From the NCBI RefSeq assembly GCF_003121485.1, contig NZ_QAVX01000018.1:1-64000 (forward strand): a DNA stretch of 64,000 nucleotides. Reading direction: 5' to 3'. This DNA is from Dyella sp. C11 (GTDB lineage Bacteria > Pseudomonadota > Gammaproteobacteria > Xanthomonadales > Rhodanobacteraceae). Position 1 is the first letter of the stretch, and every line of letters begins with the position of its first letter. The position numbers were made by a program, and so were the translations under genes. The notes under the pieces were generated by a model. That model worked only from the letters and a program-made list of their open reading frames with translations. It did no database searches and had not been told where the DNA came from. This document shows, piece after piece, positions 43,411-52,867 of the stretch.

Positions 43411-43654
43411 GCCATCCTTTGATTCCAGGGCGTCTTGAAGAAGTCTCCAAGACTCTTCGACGCCCACTCTTCGATCCTGTTCGGCTCAGTTGCAACCCCA
43501 CTGCCTCGATCTAGCTCTAGCTCTAGCGCTCGCGCATCCTGGGCTCGCCGTAGGCGTCTTGCGAATCCACCTTAGCTACGGCGAGCGTCTTTGCTGAACG
43601 CGAGGGCGGTCGGCACACTTCGGGCATGTTCCATCCGGCCGGCCAGATGTCGGA

Positions 43655-44263
43655 TCAAGTCCAGCCCAGTTCACCGGTGCCCGTGGGGTAACCCGTGCAG
43701 ACCAATGACAAGAGGTGTTGGTGGGGAACATCGACTGCGTACCAACATGAGCAGTCTTTCGGCTCTGGAAGGCGGTTCCACGCGATGACGAAGTGAAGCG
43801 ACACGCTACTCGCCGCAGGGACCGAATCGACGGTGACCACCAGACCCGAATCTGCATGCTCGACCGGATACGCATCCGGCCAGTCGCTCAGCACGATCGA
43901 CGGGCTTAGCCTTGCCAGCAACTGGTCGCGATCTTCGGTCCCTATTAGGACAACATGCTCGCCGTCGTCCCACTCTTGAGCATCCAAACACTCGCCCCCG
44001 CTGGGACTTGATGATCGTGGAGTGCTCCTTGCCCTTGCCCATGCGCATTCGAATGTGATTCCGCGCAAGCCTGCCGAAGCAGCGCATCGGAGGACGACCC
44101 CGACACAGCCATCCACTGCCATCCCCGGCGGCAGGGCAGGCATGATCGGCTGCGCCGCCAGAACAACCTCCGGGGACGGCGAGCCTTTGACTTGCGCCCG
44201 ACATTGAAGATCTCCAAGCGGAGTGGGCACGAGCAATGATGTTGAGGTGGTCTGGAAGATCAC
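43655..44263 (-). CDS. Hypothetical protein
   Basis: 202 residues, starting at a GTG (MIFQTTSTSLLVPTPLGDLQ). It is a soluble, mildly acidic protein with likely beta strands (EHVVLIGTEDRDQLLARL, ADSGLVVTVDSV, SVSLHFVIAWNRL). No family recognised. The region VPTPLGDLQCRAQVKG and the C-terminus read like real protein, while 44020-44100 is Arg/Ser-rich and less certain. It lies with another orphan (44504-44989) and an IS66 remnant, in an accessory-looking stretch. Confidence 0.5.
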   Translation of the reverse strand: MIFQTTSTSLLVPTPLGDLQCRAQVKGSPSPEVVLAAQPIMPALPPGMAVDGCVGVVLRCAASAGLRGITFECAWARARSTPRSSSPSGGECLDAQEWDDGEHVVLIGTEDRDQLLARLSPSIVLSDWPDAYPVEHADSGLVVTVDSVPAASSVSLHFVIAWNRLPEPKDCSCWYAVDVPHQHLLSLVCTGYPTGTGELGWT

Positions 44264-44503
44264 GACGCCATGCCCCAGGGTCTTTGCTCTCGCGCGACAT
44301 AGCGCGATGTCACTTGGCGCGCTCCAGCGATGTGGTAACAGTTCTTCGATTTGGCTGTTCGTAAGCGGTCCTTTAACCGCGCCCTTCCTCGCTGGTCGGC
44401 GAACTGAGATCCTATGTTCCCACTTACTGCAAATGGGAAGATATGTCAGAGGAGTGGATCTCGGACTTGGTCCGGCGCCTGGTGCTTGGGCATCTGCTGC
44501 GCC

Positions 44504-44989
44504 TCACTCTCTGCCTGAGTTGCCCGCAAGAACCGCATCGCGGAAGCCTTCCCATCCTTCGATTGCTACACCGAGCAGTTGAGCCAGGTGGGCCGGTGAC
44601 GTACAAACAACCGGATGATCTCCTACCTCGTCGGGTAGATGTTGCTGTTGCGCCGGGGCGGTCAAAATGACCAAGGGCTCTTTTGGTGTGTCCCTCCCCT
44701 GGGCGTTGAAGATCACCATGTCACCTAGGGCTGCAACGTTGAATACGAAGTCGATGGTCGCGCCGGTGAATTCGCGCAAATGAAGAACACACCCCGTGAA
44801 ATCATGTTCCGACTCCAGCCCTTCAGCCGACAGCTCAAGTGCCGAGCCGTCTGGAAACCCAACCGAATACAAGCCGAACCCGTCAGGCTGGTCCTGACAG
44901 ACGGCTCTCAAAACGGACAAGACCCTCGTACGGTCCACCTGTGCCGAGTTGCCGGCGTCGAATCTTTGCAGGTATAGGTCAAAGCTCAT
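44504..44989 (-). CDS. Hypothetical protein, MSFDLYLQRF-type
   Basis: 161 residues from the ATG at 44989; the frame runs five codons further to a TTG. It begins MSFDLYLQRFDAG and has alternating strands (GFGLYSVGFPDGSALELSAE) and TIDFVFNVAALGDMVIFNAQG (in part), then CTSPAHLAQLLG near the end. Proteins starting this way occur as small orphan genes in related bacteria, sometimes near toxin/immunity loci; that link is a memory-based guess. No signal peptide or membrane helix. Confidence 0.6.
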   Translation of the reverse strand: MSFDLYLQRFDAGNSAQVDRTRVLSVLRAVCQDQPDGFGLYSVGFPDGSALELSAEGLESEHDFTGCVLHLREFTGATIDFVFNVAALGDMVIFNAQGRDTPKEPLVILTAPAQQQHLPDEVGDHPVVCTSPAHLAQLLGVAIEGWEGFRDAVLAGNSGRE

Positions 44990-45039
44990 CTGTCTGTCAG
45001 CCAAATTTAGCGCTGCTCTCTATGAAGAACATGGGGCGA

Positions 45040-45213
45040 CTACGATCTAGAGAGATCGATGTTCCAAGGTAGCAATTCCTCGTAGTCTTCGGCCGTCTGC
45101 GCCAGTGGCAGCTTCTTGAAGAGGGCTACCAGGTACCGGTACGGCTCGACGCCGTTGGCCTTGGCGTCGGCCAACGCCTTCTGCAGGGCTTCGAATTCTT
45201 CGGCGGTGGGCAT
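45040..45213 (-). pseudogene. IS66 transposase C-terminal remnant
   Basis: The segment LADAKANGVEPYRYLVALFK followed by LPLAQTAEDYEELLPWN is the characteristic C-terminus of IS66-family TnpC transposases. Only these ~50 codons remain; the upstream frame (to 45495) has no transposase sequence, and no inverted repeats or tnpA/tnpB were found. It marks a former insertion at the edge of a run of orphan genes. Confidence 0.75.
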
Positions 45214-45469
45214 CTGAACCATCGCCTGCTTCGATCGATAGATCCCCCGATCCCCAATGGACACTATCAGGTATCCAAGGAGTCGGTGGCGTACCAATCC
45301 GCACATGGAAAAGATGCAGATCTGGCGCATGCTTTCCAGGCAGCAAGACCTGGCTTTCTTCAATGAATGCATCAAACCAGGACAAGCGCAGTCTTCGAGA
45401 AAATAATTTACGCACTGCGAACCGAACGACGCCCTGCCCCGCCCTTCCCCGCCATGGCTCACCTTCCCA

Positions 45470-45832
45470 TCATGGCTTGATGTGTCTGTAGACAATCGAA
45501 ATCAGCATGAGAATGGAGAGGGCTGCGACGATGCGCGTCCACCACCTTACGGAAATGCCGAAGAAGCTGTCACCACGCTTCATGAGCAACTGACTACCCG
45601 TGGCCTCGTCAATGACCAACGTCCCTTTATCGTGCCGCTCAAGCGTGCGATGCAGCCAGCAGCAAGACAACACGGCACATCCAAAGGACATCACACACCA
45701 AAGCACATCGTCGACAAGCGCGCCTCTCTGCATGCCAAGCAGACCCCATAGCCACTCGCCGAACAAAGTTCCCATCAATGCAACTGGCAGGACAAGAATG
45801 CCCCAGCCTCTCCAGACAAGAAGAAACATCAT
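45470..45832 (-). CDS. Small membrane protein, three helices
   Basis: 120 residues from the ATG at 45832; starts at 45829, 45844 and 45850 are also possible (GGAGGG lies immediately before 45832). Helices: FLLVWRGWGILVLPVALMG, VLWCVMSFGCAVLSCCWL and IVAALSILMLISIVY. Between helices 2 and 3 is a soluble loop with strands (GTLVIDEATGSQLLMKRGDS). Family not recognised; the layout suggests a small inner-membrane protein. Confidence 0.6.
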   Translation of the reverse strand: MMFLLVWRGWGILVLPVALMGTLFGEWLWGLLGMQRGALVDDVLWCVMSFGCAVLSCCWLHRTLERHDKGTLVIDEATGSQLLMKRGDSFFGISVRWWTRIVAALSILMLISIVYRHIKP

Positions 45833-46124
45833 CCCTCCATACATGCTCAATTAAAAAAAACGGCAAGACACTGCGCGTGCGCCGCAGCAGCTCTTTTTAA
45901 AATTTCAACGGATCACAAAGCCTGAAGTCTGAACACCGTCGTGCTTGGTGCGCTTCAAGGTTGAAGGCCGCAGTCTGCTGTCTGCGGCTCGTCGTTCAAG
46001 GATCACGTCAGAAGAGGATCGCATGCGAATTCTGACGTTCATGCCACTGACCAAAGTAGCGAGAATAAGGCATACCTTGTTCATGGCACCGAAGGCCGTG
46101 TACGAAACACGGCCTTTGACACCA

Positions 46125-46472
46125 TTACAACGCTTTCGGATTGGGTCCATATGCATTGGCACCCGCCTGGCTATCCTGCGCGAGCAGGTAAACCAGGTAC
46201 AAGCAGGCAAGCGGCACGAATGCGAGCAACAGGAGCCAGCCCGACTTGCCAATATCGTGGAGGCGACGAACGCCTGCCGCATATGTCGGCAACAGAGTAG
46301 CCAAGGCGTAGATCGGGTAGAGGATGCCTAAGACGCTCACAGCTTTGGCAAGCACTGCAAGCACAACCATGACCAAGACGTTGACCAACACGAACATCCA
46401 ATACTCCTGGCGACGCGCGCGGCCATTGAAGTCAGCGTAATGCTGTTTGAGAACCTTCAGATACCAATTCAA
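46125..46472 (-). CDS. DUF805 membrane protein
   Basis: 115 residues, the DUF805 (YhaH/YhaI) pattern: MNWYLKVLKQHYADFNGRAR at the start with the family's FxGRxxRxEYW signature (FNGRARRQEYWMF), then helices VLVMVVLAVLAKAV and LYPIYALATLLPTYAAGVRRLHD (in part) including the conserved VRRLHDIGKSGW. A small inner-membrane protein of unknown function. Confidence 0.9.
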   Translation of the reverse strand: MNWYLKVLKQHYADFNGRARRQEYWMFVLVNVLVMVVLAVLAKAVSVLGILYPIYALATLLPTYAAGVRRLHDIGKSGWLLLLAFVPLACLYLVYLLAQDSQAGANAYGPNPKAL

Positions 46473-46528
46473 GAAACTTTTACTCCGAGTTAAAAATCGT
46501 TAGATCAAATGGGTGAACGACAGATCTT

Positions 46529-47008
46529 CTATGTAAGCGGCCGGACTCGATCCTCACCGCCACCGGCGAATGGCCCACTTAACCTTGCCCACCCGGCAAG
46601 ACGCCATACGCAGTCTTCGTCCTCACGGAACGACACTATTTCGCGGCAAGTAGAGCGATCACTGAACGTCGTTCTGAATTCAATGGTGGCGTAGCAGCCG
46701 GCACCCCAAAGTCCCATGGGCACCTCCCCTAGATGCATACCTCGCCATTCGCGGCGAATGGCGACCCCCATCGAACGGGCGTCCATTCGCACCCGATCGA
46801 CAAACGCCTCGCGCGTCACCGATTGCCTGGCGACTATCGATGCCTTGTCCCATATGGCGGAAGCCAGGCCTGACTCTATGGCACGCGCAAAAATCAACCC
46901 CGCATCGCGAAGCGCATTGGGTGCCATGCCGGTATCTTTAACCTTAGGGTCCTCAAAAACCTTAGGTTCTTCAAAAACCTTAAGGTCTTCAAAAATAAGA
47001 GTCGCCAC
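46529..47008 (-). CDS. DUF4019-like protein
   Basis: 159 residues from a GTG with GAGG upstream. From residue ~35 the pattern WDKASIVARQSVTREAFVD, then R..ARSMGVAIRREWRG, and a strand YATIEFRTTF followed by VSFREDEDCVWRLAGW resembles DUF4019 proteins. The first 27 residues come from a tandem 18-base repeat (KVFEEP/KVFEDP) and there is no signal peptide, unusual for this family; a start at 46927 (MAPNAL) would avoid it. It follows the OmpA-like lipoprotein gene by 29 bases on the same strand. Confidence 0.6.
   Translation of the reverse strand: MATLIFEDLKVFEEPKVFEDPKVKDTGMAPNALRDAGLIFARAIESGLASAIWDKASIVARQSVTREAFVDRVRMDARSMGVAIRREWRGMHLGEVPMGLWGAGCYATIEFRTTFSDRSTCREIVSFREDEDCVWRLAGWARLSGPFAGGGEDRVRPLT
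46943..46996. repeat. Three tandem copies of an 18-base repeat
   Basis: Three consecutive 18-base units of the form CTTAGG-TTCTTCAAAAAC (with small differences) lie at 46943, 46961 and 46979. In the minus-strand frame each encodes six residues of the type VFE(E/D)PK. Copy number may vary by slippage. Confidence 0.85.
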
Positions 47009-47037
47009 TCACCAAGCCTCGCGGTGCATCGACATCA

Positions 47038-47883
47038 TCAAGACGATGTCGACGACGACACGCCCGTAGCGACGATCTCAACGCGACGGTTGGGCTGCAG
47101 ACATTGAACAAGTGATGCCCGGTCCAGTCGCGTGTCGCACTGCTTAACGGGCTGGGCCTTGCCCATGCCAACGGCCATGGTCACTTCGGGTGCCACGCCA
47201 TGGGAAACAAGATAGGCGCGAACCGACTCAGCACGATTCCTTGAAAGAACCATATTGCTTTCACTGTCACCGATCATGTCCGTGTGGCCAATGATCTTTA
47301 CCTGAGACATCGGCGACTCCCTCAGCCTGGCAGCCACGTTATCCAGCTGTTCGCGACCACCGGGAAGCATGTCTTCCACACGGTACCGGCCCAAGGGAAA
47401 CAGCGTGTCGCCCGAAAGCTCAAATCGCTGAGCCTTGGGTGCAGGCTGCGGCGCAACCGCGGCGGCCGGCGCCAGCACGTTTGCGGTGGCGGGTACGGCG
47501 CAGTTGTTCGGGTGCCAGTAGAAGCTCTTCGCGAGCTTGTCTTGATCAAACAGCACCTTGTACTGGCATGTCCTGATGATGTCGCCATTGGCCGGATCGC
47601 GGAAGTTGAACACGTAGTTCCACTCGCGCACGCCCCACACGCCTTCGCTAAAGTGCGGATAGCCGATCAAGTCAGCGATTTGCTGCTTGTTTAGGCCCGC
47701 ATGAATCTTTGCCAGGCTATCGAGACTCGGAAACGTTCCACCTTTATGCATGGGCGTGGTGTCGGTCATGGCAGGCCAGTGCAGCGAATCGGCAGACTGG
47801 CCGTCCTGACGGACGTTTTTGCTTACATTGCCGCAAGCCGAAAGCCCGACAACCACCGCCAACGCCAGCGACAGAAACTTCAT
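47038..47883 (-). CDS. BamE-like/OmpA-domain lipoprotein
   Basis: 281 residues from the ATG at 47883 with lipobox LSAC. The first half (FPSLDSLAKIHAGLNKQQIADLIG, in part, then GVREWNYVFNF) resembles SmpA/OmlA (BamE) domains. The second half is an OmpA C-terminal peptidoglycan-binding domain (KIIGHTDMIGDSESN, LSRNRAESVRAYL, QPNRRVEIV). It would be an outer-membrane lipoprotein tied to peptidoglycan. It follows the trimeric adhesin gene on the same strand; lipoproteins next to trimeric autotransporters (as in SadB/SadA) help their display, so this is a candidate partner. Confidence 0.88.
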   Translation of the reverse strand: MKFLSLALAVVVGLSACGNVSKNVRQDGQSADSLHWPAMTDTTPMHKGGTFPSLDSLAKIHAGLNKQQIADLIGYPHFSEGVWGVREWNYVFNFRDPANGDIIRTCQYKVLFDQDKLAKSFYWHPNNCAVPATANVLAPAAAVAPQPAPKAQRFELSGDTLFPLGRYRVEDMLPGGREQLDNVAARLRESPMSQVKIIGHTDMIGDSESNMVLSRNRAESVRAYLVSHGVAPEVTMAVGMGKAQPVKQCDTRLDRASLVQCLQPNRRVEIVATGVSSSTSS

Positions 47884-47944
47884 GGATCGAATGTGGATGA
47901 CCATGATTGAAAACCTCTATATCGAAAAATGGGAAATGAGAGAG

Positions 47945-47971
47945 AGCCCCTCCGTCCATGACGGAGGGGCT
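47945..47971 (-). terminator. Hairpin after adhesin gene
   Basis: A perfect 11-base stem AGCCCCTCCGT/ACGGAGGGGCT with a 5-base loop, 12 bases after the adhesin stop. On the minus strand it is followed by CTCTCTCTCATTTCCC, so the T-run is weak; it may attenuate rather than end transcription into the lipoprotein gene. Confidence 0.7.
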
Positions 47972-47982
47972 GAAAAGTGTGC

Positions 47983-50900
47983 TTACCAGACCATGCCCGC
48001 GCCGACGCCGACGCCAAAGTCACCCTTCTGAGAACCAGTGGCGCTTGCCTTGAGGATGTAGCGCCCGCTCTCACTGATGGTGGACACGCCAATCGCAATG
48101 GCGCTTTGGCCCTGGTAGTTACCCACACCTACACCGACGCTGCTCTGGTTAGGCTGATAAGCCTGCGGCACGCTTGCCGTAGCCATGGCCGAGGCCGTAC
48201 CAGCATTGGCCTTCTTAGCCACCGTATTGATCTGCCTGTCGGTATAGCTCTTTGCCCAGTTCTGCGTGCTGCCCATGGCTTCATTGAGCTGACCCACGTT
48301 GACGGCATCCGTCGTCGCCGTGCCGGCCTGCACGTTTTGGATGGTCGTTGCACTACCGCCCGGGTTAAGCGTGACCGAGTTGTAGTTCGTCGAACCGTCG
48401 ACATTCGTGTCGTACCGCAGAGAACCCGACTCGGAAGCCTTGAGCTGGCTCACGTTGACGGCGTCCGTACCCTGCACACCCGCAGCCACATTGGTGACCT
48501 GACGCTCGTTACCTGCCGAGCCCACCGACACCGTATTGGCACGATCGGCAACCGAACCGTTACCCAGGGCAACGCTGTTGTCAGCCGTGGCCTTCGAATC
48601 GTTGCCAACAGCCAGGCTGTTGTCACCCGCAGCCGTAGCACCCGAACCACCAGCAGCGGAATTCTTGCCCGACGGCGTCGGGACCGGCGCCGTCGCATCC
48701 TTGCTGGTCTGGAACATGCCAGCCTGGCCCGTCGTGATGTTGGAGATGTTTTCGGTAATGTTGTTGACCGTGTTTTCCACAGTGGTCATGCGCACACCAA
48801 GGCCTTCCACCGCCTGGTTGGTCGCATACAGCTGCGAACCGTTGATGGCGTCCGTGCTGTCGGCCGTCACGCGCCCCGCCGCCACGTTGGTGATGGTGCG
48901 CTCATTACCCTCCGAACCCACGCTCACCGTGCTGGTGGGCGCCGCACCCGCATAGTCATAGGTCTTGCCGTTGATGGTGCCATGGGTCGTTGCCACGGCC
49001 TCGCTGGTCACCGAACCCGCGCCCAGCGCCACGCCGTTGGCATGGCTGGCCTTGGCATTGTCGCCCAGTGCCGTGGCAGAAGCCCCAGCCGCCACCGCAC
49101 GAACGCCAACCGCCATCGCGTTAACACCGGTGGCACCCTCATTGTTGTAATTGTCGTGCTGCACGCCGTTGTCGTTGACGCTGTGGTAGCGCACCCTGGC
49201 ACCTTCCACCGTGGAGGTGAGCTGGCTGACGTTAACCGCATCCGTCGGGTCCGTACCGTTGGCAACGTTGGTGATCTTCTTGCCGCCAGCATCAATGCCG
49301 TTCACGGTCACGCTCGGGCCACCAACAATGGTCAGACCGTTGTTGTTCACGACCGTGTTGCCCATCGTCAAGCTGCCATCAGCGCCCAGATCGAGCTTGT
49401 TGTTGAGCGCGAATTCCACCACGCCCTCATCATCCGCGCCGGTCTGGTTGACCTTGACGTTGCTATCGCCCTTGAAAGTCACCTTGCCGTTCGGGCCAAC
49501 TTTGGCCGTCTTGCCATCGCTGTCAGTGACATTCCAACCGGCCGACGCCGTGTCGTTCACCTGGTTGAGCGCATCCTGCACGTTGTTGTACGTCTTGTTG
49601 CCCACACTCAAGCCAGCCCTGACCGCTTGGGTCGTCGGGTCATAGCTGGACGAACCACCCAGCGATGCCGCCGTGCTTTCGCCCAGGTTATTCAGCTGAT
49701 TGACGTTCACCGCATCGGTACCCGCCACGCCCGGTGCCACGTTGGAGATCACCTTGTTGCCGGCATTGATGCCGTCGATGGTCACACTCGGGCCACCCAC
49801 GATGGTCAGGCCGGTGTTGCTCATCACGGTGTTGCCAGCCGTGACGCTGTCGACCTGGATGTCCTTGGCCAGGTCGAAGGTGACGTCGTCGCTCGACGCG
49901 GACTTCTTGACCACGAGGTTGCCATCGGTGTTGCTCAGGTCCACCGTCTCACCAGGGGCGACCTTCGTGGCGTTGGCGCCCTGCGCACTGATGTTCCAGC
50001 CGGCGTTCACGGTCTGCTCGACCTTGTGCAGCTGCGAACCATTGATCGCATCCGTGCTCGTGCTGCTGACCTCGCCTGCCGTCACACCCGTGATCTTGCC
50101 GGTGTTGCCGTTGTTGATGGTCACATTGCCGAACTTCGGCGACTCGGCCATCTGCACCTGCAGCACGCCGTTGGCGTCCACCACGGTCTTCAAGTTGGCG
50201 CCCGAGTAGGTGCCCACCGTCGTCGCGGCGCCCTGGAGGCTCATCGTCTCGCCCAGCTTCTTGGTCACTGTGCCGGTGTTACCAGCGAAAGTCAGCGGCG
50301 TGTTGCCCAGCGTATCGATCGCCCTGTTGGTCGCGTCCAACTGCGACCCGTTGATAGCGTCGGTGCTGCTGCCGCTGATGCGGCCGGCGCCCACGTTGGT
50401 AATCGTGCGCTCGCCACCGGCAACGCCGGTGCCCACGCTCACCGTGCTGGTAGCAGCGCTGCCGGCAAACTTGTAGGTGGTGCCATTGATGGTGGCACTG
50501 GAAGTGTTTTGAACCGTCGCGGTCACCGAGTTTGCGCCCAGCGCCACGTCGCCGGCTTGCACGTCGGCATGCGCGTTCGTACCTAGGGCCGTGCCATTGG
50601 TTGCGGCCGCAGTCGCCTGCGAACCCAACGCAGACGCACCCGTAGCCCTGGCCTTGGCGCCTTCACCGATCGCTGTCGAACTCACACCGGAGGCCCCTGC
50701 CTGCTTGCCTACCGCAAGGCTGAGGTCCTTCATGGCGGCCGACTGACTGCCGATGGCGATGCTGTAATTGCCCTGAGCCTGTGTAACGGTAGAGCCATCG
50801 CTGCCGATGGCAATGGCATTGGCAGCAGTAGCATAGGCCCTGCTGCCGATGGCAAGGGCGTCGTTTTGGATAGCAGTCGCGCGGGAACCCAGGGCGATCG

Positions 50901-52482
50901 TGCGATCGACGGTCAACGGTCCGCCAGGTGCACCCGAGTTCGCGTTGTCACCCATCACAATATTGGATGAGCCCGTCATATAGGAACCCGAGTAGGCACC
51001 CATGGCGATGTTGTTGTCACCGGTGACATTCCTACCGGCCCAGTACCCCTGGGCGAAGTTGTTGCCGCCGGTAACATTGGTGCCCGAAGACGTACCCAGC
51101 GCGGTATTGTTGGAACCAGTGACTCTTTGGCCCGCGTTAAAACCCATGGCGGTATTGCTGTCGCCCTTGACCTCGTTCGACGCTCTGGTGCCAATACCAA
51201 TGTTGTCGTGGCTTATCGCGGTGGCATCGGAAACAGCGCCAGCGCCAGAGCCCAGGCTAATGCTGTTGGCGCCATATGCTGCACTGGTCACACCGATGGC
51301 AATGCCACTGTTTGCCATCGTTTTCGCGAGATTGCCCAGGGCAATGCCGCTTGGCGCAGTGATGGCTTGTGCCCGGGTGCCCATAACGATGGAATTTCCG
51401 GAATTCGCGTCGATAGCGTCGTTGACATGGAAGTCAGCCGTTTGCCCGCCAACGATGGCAATGCCACCGCCGCTCAAGACCGTTACTTCATTGCCGATGG
51501 CGACCGAATTGGCCGCAAGCGCCTCCGCTTTAAAACCCAGGGCCGTTGCGCCCGAGCCAACTGTACTGGTGCTGTTGGCAATAGCGCTCGCACCCAGGGC
51601 TACGTCGTTCTGGCCTACCGCCGAAGCGCTATAGCCGACGGCGACTGCAGAAGTTCCGGTAACCTTGGCGCTATTGCCCATGGCGATTCCATTGGCCGCA
51701 TTGCTCGCCAGGGCGGAACGCCCCATGGCAATGCCACTTGCAGAGTTGATGACCTGCGAACGAGTGCCGATTGCAATGCCATGCTCCGAGGCCGCGTCGA
51801 CCGCCACAATCTGCGTGCCCGCGGCCGCCCCCACTGCTGCCAAGTCGCTCTCAGCGTTTCCACCAATAGCAATGGAGCCCTCAGCTGCCGCAGCCACCTG
51901 GTTGCCCAGGGCCGTACTGTTGCCGCCACTGGCGATGTTCCTTGCACCAATGGCGACACCTTGACCGCCCGATGCAACGGCAGTCGAACCAATAGCAACC
52001 CCCTCGCCGCCAGCGGCATTTGCCGCAAGGCCGATGGCTACCGCCCAGTTGCCCGCGGAGGTATTTGCATCACCAATCATCAAGCCTTTGGTCACCTGAT
52101 CACCAAGGACGATGCGACCACTGTTGACGTACAACGTGTTGCCAATCGACAAGCTATCCGTACCGCTGGTGGCGGAGGAGCCGTAGAACAGCACGCCATT
52201 GGTCTGGGTGTTGTAGGCCGTACAACCGGTGCCCGTGGCATTCATCATGGTGCCGGTGCTGTTGTTGTCGGACACCAGCAAGCAGCTACTGTCCGTGGCG
52301 CCGTTGATGTAAATGCCGTTGGCGGCTGTCGCCCGGCCGGCGAAACCTGCCGCCAGGAAGAGGCCCGAGACAGCCAGCAGCGTTTTTGTCGCGCCGGACT
52401 TTTTGCGGCTCTTGGCCAGCTCAGAAGCCACCACCCAACGCTGGGTTTCGGCGTTCCACACAATACGGTAGGTCTTGTTCAT
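47983..52482 (-). CDS. Trimeric autotransporter adhesin (YadA-like, type Vc)
   Basis: 1499 residues from the ATG at 52482. The N-terminus is an extended signal peptide region (ESPR: MNKTYRIVWNAETQRWVV) followed by a hydrophobic core. A long head of YadA-type 14-residue repeats (AIGxxAxAxG form; e.g. SIAIGGNAES, SVAIGNEVTV) runs to about residue 700. A stalk with repeated necks DAVNVSQL and ITNVAAG motifs follows (about residues 700-1400), with a short YadA anchor at the end (QSAIAIGVSTIS to GVGVGAGMVW). It forms a trimeric fibre on the outer membrane for adhesion. The long plus-strand frames over this gene are artefacts of the repeats. AGAGAG precedes the start. Confidence 0.95.
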   Translation of the reverse strand: MNKTYRIVWNAETQRWVVASELAKSRKKSGATKTLLAVSGLFLAAGFAGRATAANGIYINGATDSSCLLVSDNNSTGTMMNATGTGCTAYNTQTNGVLFYGSSATSGTDSLSIGNTLYVNSGRIVLGDQVTKGLMIGDANTSAGNWAVAIGLAANAAGGEGVAIGSTAVASGGQGVAIGARNIASGGNSTALGNQVAAAAEGSIAIGGNAESDLAAVGAAAGTQIVAVDAASEHGIAIGTRSQVINSASGIAMGRSALASNAANGIAMGNSAKVTGTSAVAVGYSASAVGQNDVALGASAIANSTSTVGSGATALGFKAEALAANSVAIGNEVTVLSGGGIAIVGGQTADFHVNDAIDANSGNSIVMGTRAQAITAPSGIALGNLAKTMANSGIAIGVTSAAYGANSISLGSGAGAVSDATAISHDNIGIGTRASNEVKGDSNTAMGFNAGQRVTGSNNTALGTSSGTNVTGGNNFAQGYWAGRNVTGDNNIAMGAYSGSYMTGSSNIVMGDNANSGAPGGPLTVDRTIALGSRATAIQNDALAIGSRAYATAANAIAIGSDGSTVTQAQGNYSIAIGSQSAAMKDLSLAVGKQAGASGVSSTAIGEGAKARATGASALGSQATAAATNGTALGTNAHADVQAGDVALGANSVTATVQNTSSATINGTTYKFAGSAATSTVSVGTGVAGGERTITNVGAGRISGSSTDAINGSQLDATNRAIDTLGNTPLTFAGNTGTVTKKLGETMSLQGAATTVGTYSGANLKTVVDANGVLQVQMAESPKFGNVTINNGNTGKITGVTAGEVSSTSTDAINGSQLHKVEQTVNAGWNISAQGANATKVAPGETVDLSNTDGNLVVKKSASSDDVTFDLAKDIQVDSVTAGNTVMSNTGLTIVGGPSVTIDGINAGNKVISNVAPGVAGTDAVNVNQLNNLGESTAASLGGSSSYDPTTQAVRAGLSVGNKTYNNVQDALNQVNDTASAGWNVTDSDGKTAKVGPNGKVTFKGDSNVKVNQTGADDEGVVEFALNNKLDLGADGSLTMGNTVVNNNGLTIVGGPSVTVNGIDAGGKKITNVANGTDPTDAVNVSQLTSTVEGARVRYHSVNDNGVQHDNYNNEGATGVNAMAVGVRAVAAGASATALGDNAKASHANGVALGAGSVTSEAVATTHGTINGKTYDYAGAAPTSTVSVGSEGNERTITNVAAGRVTADSTDAINGSQLYATNQAVEGLGVRMTTVENTVNNITENISNITTGQAGMFQTSKDATAPVPTPSGKNSAAGGSGATAAGDNSLAVGNDSKATADNSVALGNGSVADRANTVSVGSAGNERQVTNVAAGVQGTDAVNVSQLKASESGSLRYDTNVDGSTNYNSVTLNPGGSATTIQNVQAGTATTDAVNVGQLNEAMGSTQNWAKSYTDRQINTVAKKANAGTASAMATASVPQAYQPNQSSVGVGVGNYQGQSAIAIGVSTISESGRYILKASATGSQKGDFGVGVGAGMVW

Positions 52483-52867
52483 GACGGTCTCTCTGATAGA
52501 TAAGAAGGTGGCTCTTGCCAACCCTGCAAATGCTAAGGACCGCCCTCCACCTGAAACATCAGAGGAGTCTTGTATTGCCATGAGGCAACCAGGCTTCTTT
52601 TCGTTCAGTGCACCAACGCTGAGATGTCGCTGTGTTGCACGCGTATAGCGATACGACAGAGCGCGCATGCCGGAAGCGCCAAGCGCGTTGCGGAAAACCG
52701 CTTGCTCTGTGTCAAAAGAAAAAAATCACTGCCAGCAAGCCAGGCGCGTGGTGAGCCGCTGTGTGATGACTATGGTTTGTGCAGCGCCGTTTTTAAGATT
52801 CGTCTGATGGACGATTGACGGCAGTTCGCTGTTTTCGACTTAGGCGAAACGGAGAGCCGGAGTTGCT
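52483..52867. other. Upstream region of the adhesin gene
   Basis: About 385 bases with no credible gene. It must hold the adhesin promoter, but no pair of sigma-70 boxes with normal spacing could be fixed. Confidence 0.5.

Noticed and set aside
47977-50586. Plus-strand open frame of 869 codons (and 51127-52503) opposite the trimeric adhesin
   Set aside because: They mirror the repeated adhesin codons and are His/Arg/Val-rich without motifs; the minus strand has ESPR, YadA head repeats and anchor.
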